Source: VRUE01 sp963706605 (GTDB taxonomy: Bacteria; Actinomycetota; Thermoleophilia; Solirubrobacterales; 70-9). From it: a stretch of 64,000 nucleotides of DNA. The stretch spans positions 1,984,001-2,048,000 of the forward strand of contig OY970165.1 of NCBI GenBank assembly GCA_963706605.1, in the 5' to 3' direction. The notes under the pieces are model-generated. The model ran no database searches. It was given only the letters and a program-made list of their open reading frames with translations, and was not told the DNA's origin. The stretch's first letter is position 1; the number at the start of each line of letters is the position of its first letter. Below are positions 18,525 through 28,175 of this stretch, one piece after another. A program made the position numbers and the translations under genes.

Positions 18525-19036
18525 AGCACCCGCTCCTTCTCGCCCTCGTTTTCCTCGCTGCAATCTCCGCTCCCGCGGCGGCTCAGGTCTCCAGCCGCGA
18601 CGGCGCGACCGTCTTCTACGCCCACGTCTTCCCGGTCCAGGGGCCGCACTGGACGCGCGGTGCGATCGGCGAGTTCGGGGCGCCCCGCAGCGGCGGCCGC
18701 ACCCATGAAGGCTTCGACATCGTCGCGGCCTGTGACACGCCCCTGGTCGCCGCGGCGACGGGGAGGGTGCTGCGCACCGGCTATGACCCCGTCTTGTACG
18801 GCAACTTCCTTCTCATCCACGGCCAGGACGAGGACCGAAGCTACTTCTACGCCCACCTGATCCGTCCGACGTCCGTCCGACGCGGCGACCGGGTCTGGGC
18901 GGGGGAGCGGGTGGGCTCAGTCGGCAAAACCGGCAACGCCCGCACCGTCGGTTGCCATCTCCATTTCGAGATCCACGTCCACGGCCGCCCGATCGATCCC
19001 GAGCCCGCCCTGCATCGCTGGGACCGCCACACATGA
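18521..19036 (+). CDS. Secreted M23-family peptidase (CTG start)
   Basis: A 171-residue protein read from CTG 18521, which overlaps the clpP stop (CTGA). The N-terminus is a clear signal peptide (KHPLLLALVFLAAISAPAAAQ). Peptidase M23/LytM zinc ligands follow: HxxxD in THEGFDI and HxH in CHLHFE. It therefore probably cleaves peptidoglycan peptide bridges outside the membrane. No ATG, GTG or TTG precedes the signal peptide in frame; a start at TTG/ATG further in (18767) would delete the signal peptide and the first zinc motif. Translational coupling to clpP is inferred. Confidence 0.8.
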   Translation: MKHPLLLALVFLAAISAPAAAQVSSRDGATVFYAHVFPVQGPHWTRGAIGEFGAPRSGGRTHEGFDIVAACDTPLVAAATGRVLRTGYDPVLYGNFLLIHGQDEDRSYFYAHLIRPTSVRRGDRVWAGERVGSVGKTGNARTVGCHLHFEIHVHGRPIDPEPALHRWDRHT

Positions 19037-19110
19037 GCTTTTGATTCTTCGCAGAAGATTTGCATTCAGCGCGCCACCCGTTGCATCTATCTGTCTACAG
19101 TGCAAGGATG

Positions 19111-19368
19111 ATGGAGGCGATGAGAGAAAGCTGGACAGACGCGCGGCTGGACGATTTCGCAATGCACACCGACCGACGCTTCGACGAGGTCGACAGACGC
19201 TTCGACGAAGTGGATCGACGCTTTGACAAGGTTGACCAGCGCTTCACCCAGATCGACCAACGCTTCGGTGAAATTAACGCTCGCTTCGACGCCCTACAGC
19301 GAACGCTGCTTCAGATCGGGGGCGGCGTTTTCGCCGCCTTGATCGGGGTGATCATCACACAGCTGTAG
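19111..19368 (+). CDS. Small heptad-repeat coiled-coil protein with C-terminal membrane anchor
   Basis: An 85-residue protein: a charged N-terminus (TDARLDDFAMHTDRRFDEVD), six heptads of the type RRFDEVD/QRFTQID, then a hydrophobic span (GGGVFAALIGVIITQL) at the very end. This is a tail-anchored coiled coil. Start is uncertain among ATG 19108, 19111 and 19120. Small proteins of this design are common in actinobacteria but have no agreed function; they resemble coiled-coil scaffold or holin-like proteins only superficially. It stands alone between the M23 gene and a convergent GNAT gene. Confidence 0.7.
   Translation: MEAMRESWTDARLDDFAMHTDRRFDEVDRRFDEVDRRFDKVDQRFTQIDQRFGEINARFDALQRTLLQIGGGVFAALIGVIITQL
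19177..19302 (+). repeat. Six 21-bp tandem repeats encoding coiled-coil heptads
   Basis: Six consecutive 21-base units each start CGCTTC or CGCTTT and encode one heptad (xRFDxVD type). The first two are nearly identical in DNA; later ones diverge, so the array has grown by duplication and then drifted. Confidence 0.85.
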
Positions 19369-19401
19369 GCGTTCACCACCGAGACGGAGCGGGCCACCGA
19401 T

Positions 19402-19857
19402 CTACAGCCGCAGCTCGTACTCGACCCACTCGCTGCGCTCGGCGCCGGTCAAGTCGTAGAGGCGCTGGGCGGCCACGTTGTCGGGGGCGGTGGCCCACTC
19501 GAGGTGGTCGGCGCCGCGCTCGCGGGCGACCGCGGCGCTGGCCTCGATCAGGGCGCGGCCGATGCCCTGGCCGCGGCACGATTCGTCGACGTAGAGATCG
19601 TTCATCAGCACCGTCTCGGCCGGGACGAGGGAGGTGAAGTGCCAGTAGAGGCAGGCGTAGCCGACGAGATCCTCGCCGCGCCAGGCTCCGAGCAGCATCC
19701 CGTCCTGGCTGGGGGCGAGGAAGCGGCAGAAGAAGGCGCGGTTGCGCTCCGTGTCGACGTCCTCGACTTCGTAAAAGCGCTGGTAGGCCGCGATCATTGG
19801 CAGCAGCGTCTCCAGCTGCTGTGCCGTGACCGGCTCGACGCGGACGTCCGCGGGCAT
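19402..19857 (-). CDS. GNAT-family N-acetyltransferase
   Basis: A 151-residue acetyltransferase with the GNAT fold. The acetyl-CoA loop is CRGQGIGRALIE, preceded by the beta4 strand VLMNDLYVDE and followed by the C-terminal NVAAQRLYDLTGAERSEW region, as in aminoglycoside/diamine-type GNATs. ATG 19857 gives a normal family length; the reading frame extends further upstream without homology. Substrate unknown. It converges on the coiled-coil gene and diverges from clpX. Confidence 0.85.
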   Translation of the reverse strand: MPADVRVEPVTAQQLETLLPMIAAYQRFYEVEDVDTERNRAFFCRFLAPSQDGMLLGAWRGEDLVGYACLYWHFTSLVPAETVLMNDLYVDESCRGQGIGRALIEASAAVARERGADHLEWATAPDNVAAQRLYDLTGAERSEWVEYELRL

Positions 19858-19968
19858 CGGCGCCACCGTATCGCGCGTTCGCAAGGAGTCGCCCGCAGGA
19901 AGGGACCGCGGCAGTCCTGCCGTAAACGACGACAGCGACAGGCCGGGTTGCAACCCCCTCTAAGCTTT

Positions 19969-20000
19969 GGGGCGCGACGCCGGTAGGCAACTACCGCCCC
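19969..20000 (+). promoter_or_regulatory. Stem-loop just upstream of the clpX ribosome-binding site
   Basis: CGGTAG (19981-19986), loop GCAA, CTACCG (19991-19996), flanked by GGGG (19969-19972) and CCCC (19997-20000). It ends 2 bases before AAGGAGGG. A GNRA-capped hairpin here could modulate clpX translation or be a chance structure. It matches no riboswitch class I know. Confidence 0.35.
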
Positions 20001-20017
20001 GCAAGGAGGGATTTCCG

Positions 20018-21309
<1,292 letters not shown>

Positions 21310-21310
<1 letters not shown>

Positions 21311-21423
21311 GGCCTATCCCGGCAGGGGTTCCACTTAACTTTTTCCGAAGGCCAGTTTGTGGCTGTCGACGGGCCTCGCCGCGGAAAAAGTACAAGACGT
21401 TCCACCCCTACCGGGATAGGCCT
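21310..21423. repeat. Long nested inverted repeat between clpX and valS
   Basis: Outer arms of 20 bases (21310-21329 and 21404-21423) beginning AGGCCTATCCCGG, with one mismatch; inner perfect 10-base arms ACTTTTTCCG (21338-21347) and CGGAAAAAGT (21382-21391). The clpX stop lies in the first base. It could be a bidirectional terminator, but the nested arms and length of 114 bases look more like an inserted palindromic element. Confidence 0.75.
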
Positions 21424-21449
21424 TTGGTCGTGACTAGACTCGGCGCCTC

Positions 21450-24011
21450 ATGGCCGATGAGCGTCTAAAGCAGCTGGAGGAGAAGACCCGCTACGAGCCC
21501 GCCGAGGTCGAGCGGCGGCTGTTCGCCGAGTGGATCGAGGGCGGCTATTTCCACCCGGAGGCCGAGGGGACGGCCGCCGAGAACTTCTCCGTCGCGATCC
21601 CGCCTCCCAACGTCACCGGCGCCCTGCACATGGGGCACGCGCTGAACGGCTCGATGCAGGACGCGCTGGTCCGCATGAACCGGATGCGCGGACGCAACAC
21701 CCTCTGGACGCTCGGCACCGACCATGCCGGTATCGCCACCCAGGCGGTTGTTGAGAAGATGCTGCGCGAGGAGGGGACGTCCCGCCACGAGCTCGGCCGC
21801 GAGGCCTTCGTCGAGCGCGTCTGGGCCTGGAAAGAGGAGTACGGCTCGCGGATCGTCGAGCAGTACAAGCGGCTTGGCGCCTCCTGCGATTACGAGCGCG
21901 AGCGCTTCACCCTTGACGACGGCTACGTGCGCGCCGTCTACCGAGTCTTCAAGCGGCTCTATGACAAGGGCTACATCTACCGCGACAACTACATGGTCAA
22001 CTGGGACCCGGGCTCGCACTCGGCGATCTCCGACCTCGAGGTCGAGAACCGCGAGGTCGAGGACACGCTCTACTCGATCGACTATCCCGTCGAGGGCTCC
22101 GATCGGGTGCTGACCGTGGCCACGGTGCGGCCGGAGACGATGCTCGCCGACACCGCGGTGGCGGTCAACCCGGATGACGAGCGTTACGCCGACCTGGTGG
22201 GTGGGCACTGCGTGCTGCCGCTGGTCGGGCGGCGGCTGCCGATCATCGCCGACGAGCACGTCGATCCCGAGTTCGGCACCGGGGCCCTGAAGATCACCCC
22301 CGGCCACGACCCCAACGACTTCGAGATCGGCCGCAAGCACGGGCTCGAGGAGATCGGCGTGATCGGCCCCGACGGGCGGATCAGCGATCAAGCCGGGGAG
22401 CGCTTCGCCGGTCTCACCGCCGCTGCGGCGCAGGAGGCGGTCGTCGCCGAGCTGCGCGCGGAGGGGCGATTGCGAGCGGAGGAGCCCTACATCCACTCGG
22501 TTCCCTTCTCACACCGTTCCGGAGAGCGGATCGAGCCACTGATCTCGCTGCAGTGGTTCTGCCGCATGGATGAGCTGGCGAAGCCGGCGATCGAGGTGGT
22601 GGAGCGCGACGAGGTGCGGATCAGGCCGGAGCAGTGGAAGCGCGTCTATCTCGAATGGATGAACGAGATCCGTCCCTGGTGCATCTCGCGCCAGCTTTGG
22701 TGGGGTCACCGGATCCCGGTCTGGTACTGCGACCCGTGCGAGGAAACGATCGTCGCCGAGCAGCCGCCGGAGCGCTGCGGCGCCTGCGGCGGGGAGCTGC
22801 GCCAGGAGGAGGACGTCCTCGACACCTGGTTCAGCTCCGCGCTCTGGCCCTTCGCGACGCTCGGCTGGCCCGAGGACACACCCGAGCTGCGCGCCTTCTA
22901 CCCGACCAGCTTCCTGACCACGGCACGGGAGATCCTCTTCCTCTGGGTGGCGCGGATGATCATGACCGGGCTTGAGTTCGCCGGCGACGTCCCCTTTCGC
23001 GACGTCTACGTGCATTCGGTGATCCAGGCCCGCGACGGCCGGCGGATGTCGAAGAGCCTTGGCACCGGGATCGACCCGCTGGAGGAGATCGACGTGCACG
23101 GCGCCGACGCGCTGCGCTTTGGGCTCTTGGCGATGTCATCGACCCAGGACGTGCGCTTCTCCGACGCCAAGGTGCAGCAGGGCGCCGACCTCGCCAACAA
23201 GCTCTGGAACGCAAGCCGGCTGATCCTGCTCAACGTCTCTGACGTGGAAGCCTCACCGCGGCCAATCGGACTCGAGGACCGCTGGATCCTCTCGCGACTG
23301 GAGGCGACGATCGCCTCGGTCACCGCGAAGCTGGAGGAATACGACTTCGCCCACGCGGTCCAGGAGGCCTATGCGTTCTTCTGGTCCGAGCTCTGCGACT
23401 GGTACCTGGAGATCGTCAAGCCGCGGCTCTACGACGGCGAGGCGGAGGTCTCCGCGACCCTGCTCTGGGTGCTGGAGCGCACGCTGGCGCTGCTGCACCC
23501 GATCATGCCCTTCGTCAGCGAGGAGATCTGGTCCTACCATCCCTCGCGACGGGGCCATCTGGTCGTCCACCGGTTTCCGCAGGCCGACGAGTCGCTGCGC
23601 GATGCCGAGGCGGAAGCGGAGGTGCGGGCCGGGATCGAGCTGACCAGGCGGCTGCGCGCCTGGCGCGATCTGGTCGAGGCGCCTGCGGCGCTGGTCTTGC
23701 CGGCGCGGGTCGATGGGGTCGAGCCGCTGGAGTTCGTCGGCCGTCTTTCGCGCTTCGAGTTCGGCGAGGACGGGGGAGACCCCGTCGCGGCGGTGGGCTC
23801 GGTCAAGATCCTCACCTCGGCCGAGATCGACGCCGATGCGGTTGCCGGGCGGCTGGAGGCGCGGCGGGGGGAGCTGCGTTCTGAGGTGTCGCGGGCAGAG
23901 GGCAAACTGGGCAACGAGAAGTTCGTCTCCAGGGCGCCCGCCGAGGTGGTCGAGGAAGAGCGGCAGAAGCTCGAGCGCTATCGCGCCGAGCTCGAGGAGC
24001 TCTCCGAATAG
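21450..24011 (+). CDS. valS: Valyl-tRNA synthetase
   Basis: Class I synthetase of 853 residues charging tRNA-Val. The HIGH-like motif is in PPNVTGALHMGHAL near residue 60, the CP1 editing domain at about 180-330, the KMSKS-like loop RRMSKSLG near 530, the tryptophan-rich WFCRM/WCISRQLWWGH segments and a C-terminal coiled-coil arm typical of ValRS. Two zinc-ribbon-like CxxC pairs (CDPCEE ... CGACGG) sit around 430-450. It starts 26 bases after the inverted repeat. Its stop overlaps the predicted ATA start of folC. Confidence 0.97.
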   Translation: MADERLKQLEEKTRYEPAEVERRLFAEWIEGGYFHPEAEGTAAENFSVAIPPPNVTGALHMGHALNGSMQDALVRMNRMRGRNTLWTLGTDHAGIATQAVVEKMLREEGTSRHELGREAFVERVWAWKEEYGSRIVEQYKRLGASCDYERERFTLDDGYVRAVYRVFKRLYDKGYIYRDNYMVNWDPGSHSAISDLEVENREVEDTLYSIDYPVEGSDRVLTVATVRPETMLADTAVAVNPDDERYADLVGGHCVLPLVGRRLPIIADEHVDPEFGTGALKITPGHDPNDFEIGRKHGLEEIGVIGPDGRISDQAGERFAGLTAAAAQEAVVAELRAEGRLRAEEPYIHSVPFSHRSGERIEPLISLQWFCRMDELAKPAIEVVERDEVRIRPEQWKRVYLEWMNEIRPWCISRQLWWGHRIPVWYCDPCEETIVAEQPPERCGACGGELRQEEDVLDTWFSSALWPFATLGWPEDTPELRAFYPTSFLTTAREILFLWVARMIMTGLEFAGDVPFRDVYVHSVIQARDGRRMSKSLGTGIDPLEEIDVHGADALRFGLLAMSSTQDVRFSDAKVQQGADLANKLWNASRLILLNVSDVEASPRPIGLEDRWILSRLEATIASVTAKLEEYDFAHAVQEAYAFFWSELCDWYLEIVKPRLYDGEAEVSATLLWVLERTLALLHPIMPFVSEEIWSYHPSRRGHLVVHRFPQADESLRDAEAEAEVRAGIELTRRLRAWRDLVEAPAALVLPARVDGVEPLEFVGRLSRFEFGEDGGDPVAAVGSVKILTSAEIDADAVAGRLEARRGELRSEVSRAEGKLGNEKFVSRAPAEVVEEERQKLERYRAELEELSE

Positions 24012-25243
24012 ACGCCGAGGCGTACCTCGACTCGCTCGAGCCGATCGGCTGGAAGCTCGGGCTGGATCGGATGCGCACGCTGAGCACCCTGCTCGGCTTG
24101 CCCCAGCACCGTTTCGCCTCGATCCACGTCGTCGGCACCAACGGCAAGTCCTCGGTGGCGCGGATGATCGCGGCGCTGCTAGAGGCGCACGGCGTCGTCT
24201 CCGGGGCCTTCCTGTCTCCGCACGCCGCGCGATGGTCGGAGCAGGTTCTGGTGCGCGGGGCCGAGCTCGAAGCGGCCGATTTCACCGCTGCGGTGGCGCG
24301 TGCCGCCGCGACGGCCGAGACCGTCGACAGGAATCTGCCGGAGGGGGAGACGGTTACTCAGTTCGAGCTGGCGACCGCCGCCGCGTTCCTTGCCTTCGCC
24401 GCCGCGGGCGTCGAGGCCGCGGCGGTCGAGGCCGGACTGGGGGGAAGGCGTGATGCCACCAACACGATCCACTCGCGGGTCACCGTGCTGACCTCGGTCG
24501 GGCTCGACCATACGCAGTGGTTGGGTGAGAGCGAGGAGGAGATCGCCGCCGACAAGCTGGCGGTGCTGCGCGATCACTCCACCCTGGTGATGGGAAGGGT
24601 GAGCCCCGCCGTCGCTGCGCTGGCCGAGCGGACGGCGCGCGAGCGGGGCGCCGAGCTGATCGTTGCGCCTGAGGACCCTGGTGCGGGGGTATTGCTGCGT
24701 GCGCCCGGCCGCTTCCAACGGCGCAACTTCGCTCTCGCCTGCGCCGCCGGCGAGGCCTTTCTCGGGCGACTTGAGCCGGAGCGGGTCGCCGAGGTTGCCG
24801 CTGGGCTTGAGATTCCCGGCCGGCTCGAGCGCGTCGGCGCCGACCCCCCGGTCTTCCTCGACGCGGCGCACAACCCCGACGGTGCGGCAGCCCTCGCCGA
24901 GGCTCTGCCCGAGGTCGTCGCCGGCCGCCCGGTTGTCGCCTGCCTGGCGGTCCTCGCCGACAAGGACGCCGCGGCGATGGCCCAGGAGCTCGCCGGGACG
25001 GTGGACCGCGCCGTCTGCACCGAGCTTCCTCCCGCTGACGCCCGTCGGCGGGCATTTGGGGCGGGAGAGTTGGCTCGGGTCTGTCGTGACGCCGGGCTTG
25101 TGGCGGAGGCCGAGCCGGACTTCCCGGCGGCGCTGCGGCAGGGGCGCGAGCTGGCCGGGGAGACGGGCGGCGTTCTCCTCATCACGGGCTCTCACCACGC
25201 CCTTGCGCCGGCCCGTGCGGCGCTGGGACTGTGCGAGGATTGA
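24008..25243 (+). CDS. folC: Folylpolyglutamate synthase / dihydrofolate synthase (probable ATA start)
   Basis: Mur-ligase-type enzyme adding glutamate to folates. ATP loop VVGTNGKSSVARM, FLSPHAARWSEQ, EAGLGGRRDATN and FLDAAHNPDGA are hallmark FolC motifs. The first ATG (24071) would remove the conserved opening DAEAYLDSLEPIGWKLGLDR. In-frame upstream there is no ATG, GTG or TTG after the valS region; the frame can start at ATA 24008, which overlaps the valS stop and has GAGGAG (23994-23999) 8 bases before it. From there the protein is 411 residues, normal for the family. The start assignment is an inference, the identity is secure. Confidence 0.92.
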   Translation: MDAEAYLDSLEPIGWKLGLDRMRTLSTLLGLPQHRFASIHVVGTNGKSSVARMIAALLEAHGVVSGAFLSPHAARWSEQVLVRGAELEAADFTAAVARAAATAETVDRNLPEGETVTQFELATAAAFLAFAAAGVEAAAVEAGLGGRRDATNTIHSRVTVLTSVGLDHTQWLGESEEEIAADKLAVLRDHSTLVMGRVSPAVAALAERTARERGAELIVAPEDPGAGVLLRAPGRFQRRNFALACAAGEAFLGRLEPERVAEVAAGLEIPGRLERVGADPPVFLDAAHNPDGAAALAEALPEVVAGRPVVACLAVLADKDAAAMAQELAGTVDRAVCTELPPADARRRAFGAGELARVCRDAGLVAEAEPDFPAALRQGRELAGETGGVLLITGSHHALAPARAALGLCED

Positions 25244-25246
25244 GCC

Positions 25247-25366
25247 GTGGATCGCAGCGCCGGATCTGAACTGCTCTCGATGATGGCTCTGGTCGCCGCG
25301 GTGGTCGCCGCGGTGATCCTGGTCTTCTTCGGCCTCGGCTATCTGTTCGGCAGTCTCTTTCTCTAG
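25247..25366 (+). CDS. 39-residue single-span membrane peptide
   Basis: GTG 25247 opens a 39-codon frame 3 bases after folC, ending at TAG 25364-25366. The peptide is a short hydrophilic N-terminus (MDRSAGSELLSMM) followed by one strong transmembrane helix (ALVAAVVAAVILVFFGLGY) and a short tail. Compactness and near-overlap with folC suggest it is translated. Function unknown; the next gene also encodes a membrane protein. Confidence 0.5.
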   Translation: MDRSAGSELLSMMALVAAVVAAVILVFFGLGYLFGSLFL

Positions 25367-25432
25367 TCGATGACAGGGTTCGCGAAGCAGGCGGCGAAGT
25401 AGACTCCCCGCCCTCCCCGGCGGGCACATGTC

Positions 25433-26137
25433 ATGGCTATAGCGATCTTCGGCATCAGCAACAACGGCCTCAACCTGGTCGTCAACCTGCTCATCCTGAT
25501 GCTGGTCGTCGTCTGGCTGGCCTTGATCGTCTACACCTACCTCGACGCCAGGCGCCGCATCTCCGACCCGTTCTTGGTCGGCTGCGCGACCCTCGCCTCC
25601 TTCATTCCCTACATCGGCACCGCCGTTTACGCGATCGTGCGGCCGCCGGAGTTCCTCGAGGACGCCCACGAGCGCGAGCTTGAGATCAAGGCGGCCGAGC
25701 TCAGGGTGCGCCAGCTGACCGAGGCCTCCTGTCCGGGCTGCGGGTACCCGATCGAGAAGAACTTCCTGCGCTGTCCGGATTGTCAGCGCCGCCTCAAGGA
25801 TCCGTGCCCGAGCTGTCGCAAGCCCGTCGATCCCCGCTGGGCGCTATGCCCCTACTGCGAGGAGCCGCTGCCGGATCGCCAGCGCCAGCGCCGGCCGTCG
25901 CGGTCCAGCGAGGGCCGCGGGCCGGCCGGAGAGGGCCGGCCGCGGGCAACCGGCGAGGAACGCAAAGCGCCCAAACGGAAACCTGCGCGCGCCAAGTCGT
26001 CCGAGCCGGAGGCCAAGCGCGAGCCCGCGGCCGCCAAGAAAGAGCCGCGGGGCGAGTCACCGAGACAGCCTTCGAAACCGAAACAACCACAAAGGAGCCC
26101 CAGCCGTGAGTCGGACCCTGATCCTCGTCAAGCCTGA
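25433..26137 (+). CDS. Membrane protein with double zinc ribbon
   Basis: A 234-residue protein: two transmembrane helices (about residues 13-35 and 45-65), a short helix, then two zinc ribbons (CPGCGYPIEKNFLRCPDC and CPSCRKPVDPRWALCPYC), and a long Lys/Arg/Pro/Glu-rich disordered tail. The zinc ribbons face the cytoplasm or the outside depending on topology, which sequence does not settle. The 3' end overlaps ndk by 32 bases, unusual for this compact operon and implying that the tail grew over the ndk start. Not a named family; possibly an RNA- or protein-binding adaptor at the membrane. Confidence 0.78.
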   Translation: MAIAIFGISNNGLNLVVNLLILMLVVVWLALIVYTYLDARRRISDPFLVGCATLASFIPYIGTAVYAIVRPPEFLEDAHERELEIKAAELRVRQLTEASCPGCGYPIEKNFLRCPDCQRRLKDPCPSCRKPVDPRWALCPYCEEPLPDRQRQRRPSRSSEGRGPAGEGRPRATGEERKAPKRKPARAKSSEPEAKREPAAAKKEPRGESPRQPSKPKQPQRSPSRESDPDPRQA

Positions 26138-26510
26138 CGCCTTCGAGCGCGCCCTGAGCGGCGAGGTGATCGCCCGTTTCGAGCGCAAGGGGCTGCGGAT
26201 CGCGGCGCTGAAGACGATGGTCGCGAGCGAGGCGATCGCCAACGAGCACTACGCCGAGCACAGCGAGAAGCCGTTCTTCGGTGAGCTGGTCGAGTTCATC
26301 ACCGGCGGCACGCTCGTCGCGATGGTCCTCGAGGGCACTGAAGCGGTGCCTGCTGCCCGCCAGCTGATCGGCGCGACGAACCCGGTCGAGGCGGCACCCG
26401 GCTCGATTCGCGGCGACTTCGCGCTCGAGGTCACCTTCAACATGGTCCACGGCTCCGACTCCGACGAGTCAGCGGCTCGCGAGATCGGCATCTGGTTCCC
26501 AGAGCTCTGA
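26106..26510 (+). CDS. ndk: Nucleoside diphosphate kinase
   Basis: A 134-residue enzyme that balances NTP and dNTP pools. TLILVKPDAFERALSGE, the conserved VxNPVEAAPGSIRGDF-like region, and the phosphorylated His in NMVHGSDS are all present. GTG 26106 has AAAGGAG 8 bases upstream. It lies within the 3' end of the zinc-ribbon gene and its stop overlaps a CTG that starts maf. Confidence 0.97.
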   Translation: MSRTLILVKPDAFERALSGEVIARFERKGLRIAALKTMVASEAIANEHYAEHSEKPFFGELVEFITGGTLVAMVLEGTEAVPAARQLIGATNPVEAAPGSIRGDFALEVTFNMVHGSDSDESAAREIGIWFPEL

Positions 26511-27064
26511 GCATCACGCTGGCATCGGGGTCGCCGCAGCGGCGGGAGATCCTCGAAAAGCTTGGAATCGAGTTCGAGGTCGTGGTCTCCGGGGTCGACG
26601 AGCTGAGCGGGGGGGATCCCGAGGTCGAGGTGGTCGAGAACGCACGCCGGAAGGCGCGGGCGGTGGAGCGGGGTGGGCTGGTGATTGCCTGCGACACGGA
26701 TGTCGCGCTTGACGGCAAGGCGCTCGGCAAACCCGCTGACGAGGCAGAGGCGCGGGAATACCTGGACCGGATGTCAGGACGCCCGCATGTGGTGATGAGC
26801 GGGCTGGTGGTGCTCTCCGGTGAGCGGGAGCGGAGCGGGCTGGAACGGACCACCGTGGTCTTCAAGGCCTTGGACGAGGCGGCGAAAGAGCGCTACGTCC
26901 GGTTCGGGGAGTGGCGGGGACGGTCCGGGGGTTACGCGATTCAGACGCTGGGATCGACCCTGGTGGAGAGAATCGAAGGCAGCGTCTCGAACGTGGTCGG
27001 GCTCCCGGTCGGGTTGTTGGCCGAGCTGGCGCCGCAGCTGCTGGAGCGTGGCTCAGCCTCGTAG
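26507..27064 (+). CDS. maf: Maf-family nucleotide pyrophosphatase (CTG start)
   Basis: House-cleaning pyrophosphatase acting on modified or canonical NTPs (185 residues from CTG 26507). Reading from that CTG gives SITLASGSPQRREILEKLGIEF-like sequence, the essential Maf substrate loop (ASxSPRR). DTDVALDGKALGKP, SGRPHVVMSGL and GSVSNVVGLPVG follow. The CTG overlaps the ndk stop (CTGA). Starting at the first conventional codon (26582) would lose the substrate loop. DTDVAL has Asp-Val where many relatives have DTVV, a minor variation. Its last 12 bases overlap the convergent HD-GYP gene. Confidence 0.92.
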   Translation: MSITLASGSPQRREILEKLGIEFEVVVSGVDELSGGDPEVEVVENARRKARAVERGGLVIACDTDVALDGKALGKPADEAEAREYLDRMSGRPHVVMSGLVVLSGERERSGLERTTVVFKALDEAAKERYVRFGEWRGRSGGYAIQTLGSTLVERIEGSVSNVVGLPVGLLAELAPQLLERGSAS

Positions 27065-28054
27065 CGCCAGCGCCTCGTCGAGGTTGGCCATCAGGCCGTC
27101 GACCATCGCCGGGTCGAAGTGGGTGCTGCTTTCCTCGGCGATCAGCTTGGTCGCCTGCTCGACCGTGAAGGCGGGTCGGTAGGGACGGTCGCTGAGCAGG
27201 GCGTCGAGGACGTCGGCGATGGCGACGATCCGCCCCTCGATCGGTATCTCTTCTCCGCTCAGTCCCTGCGGGTAGCCGCTGCCGTCGTACCACTCGTGGT
27301 GGGTGAGCGCGATCGCCGCCGCCATCTTCAGCACTTCGCTCTTGGAGTCGGTGAGTAGCTGGTGCCCAACGAGAGTGTGGGACTCCATCCGTTCGCGCTC
27401 GCTGACCGTCAGCTTCCCCCGCTTGCGCAGCACGCCGTCCGGCGTGGCAATCTTGCCGATGTCGTGCATCGGGGCGGCGATCCGCAGCAGCAGCAGCCGG
27501 TGGGGGTGAAGGCCGAGCTTGGCGCCGAGCAGGGCCGCGATCGAGGCCTGGCCGTCGATGTGGCTGCTGATCTCCGGGTTGTACATCTCGATCGCGGCGG
27601 CGAGTCGCTCGATGGTCTCCCGGTGTGACTCGTGCAGGTCTCCGATCGTGCTTCGCTGCGCTTTCTCACGCTCGCTTTCCCTGTTCTTGCTGATGTCCCG
27701 AACGGCTGCGGTGGCGATCGACTCTCCGTTCCACTTGATGCTGGCGAGGCTGATCGTGGCAGGGAACTCGCTGCCGTCCTTGCGCGCCGCGAACAGCTCG
27801 AGGTCGGCACCCATCGCCCGCGCGTAAGGTTTTTCAAAGTAGCTCTGTCTGTACCTGGGATGCATCCCGCGGAATCGTTTTGGGATGAGGAGGTCGAGCT
27901 CGCTGTCGTCGAGCTCGTCGGGCCCGTAGCCGAAGAGCTCCTCGGCGTGTCGGTTGACCAGGACAATGCGCCCACTCCGGCCGACGCCGACGATCGCGTC
28001 GGGCACGAACTCCAGGAACTGCTCGAAGGTTGAGCCGCCTCCAGGGGAAGTCAT
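27053..28054 (-). CDS. PAS / HD-GYP domain protein, putative cyclic-di-GMP phosphodiesterase
   Basis: A 333-residue signalling protein without membrane segments. A PAS domain spans residues 8-125 (LVNRHAEELFGYGPDEL; ARKDGSEFPATIS), a linker with charged helix, then an HD-GYP domain from about 140. Metal-binding and catalytic signatures are present: HDIGKIATPD and HHEWYDGSGYPQGLSG, the latter giving the GYP triad. HD-GYP proteins hydrolyse c-di-GMP to GMP. No receiver domain, so input is via PAS (redox, light or small ligand unknown). It is divergent from mreB across a 120-base AT-richer gap. Confidence 0.92.
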   Translation of the reverse strand: MTSPGGGSTFEQFLEFVPDAIVGVGRSGRIVLVNRHAEELFGYGPDELDDSELDLLIPKRFRGMHPRYRQSYFEKPYARAMGADLELFAARKDGSEFPATISLASIKWNGESIATAAVRDISKNRESEREKAQRSTIGDLHESHRETIERLAAAIEMYNPEISSHIDGQASIAALLGAKLGLHPHRLLLLRIAAPMHDIGKIATPDGVLRKRGKLTVSERERMESHTLVGHQLLTDSKSEVLKMAAAIALTHHEWYDGSGYPQGLSGEEIPIEGRIVAIADVLDALLSDRPYRPAFTVEQATKLIAEESSTHFDPAMVDGLMANLDEALALRG

Positions 28055-28070
28055 TGCTCTAGCTCTGTTG

Positions 28071-28100
28071 ATTATAAGTTTCTAAACATCGCCGCGTCTA
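28071..28100 (-). promoter_or_regulatory. Putative promoter of the PAS/HD-GYP gene
   Basis: On the minus strand: TAGACG (28100-28095), 18 bases, TATAAT (28076-28071), followed 16 bases later by the ATG. The -10 matches consensus perfectly. Confidence 0.5.
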
Positions 28101-28175
28101 TTGAAAACTCGTTAAGTCCAGGCCCGTTTCCCGCATCTGGGATGATTGCGCCGGCAGTTCCGCCAAATCGCATAC

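Noticed and set aside
19177..19302. CRISPR or minisatellite array
   Set aside because: The 21-base units have no spacers and lie in frame as coiled-coil heptads.
19969..20000. Riboswitch upstream of clpX
   Set aside because: GGCAAC resembles part of SAM-type aptamers, but the other helices and core are missing; kept only as an unassigned hairpin.
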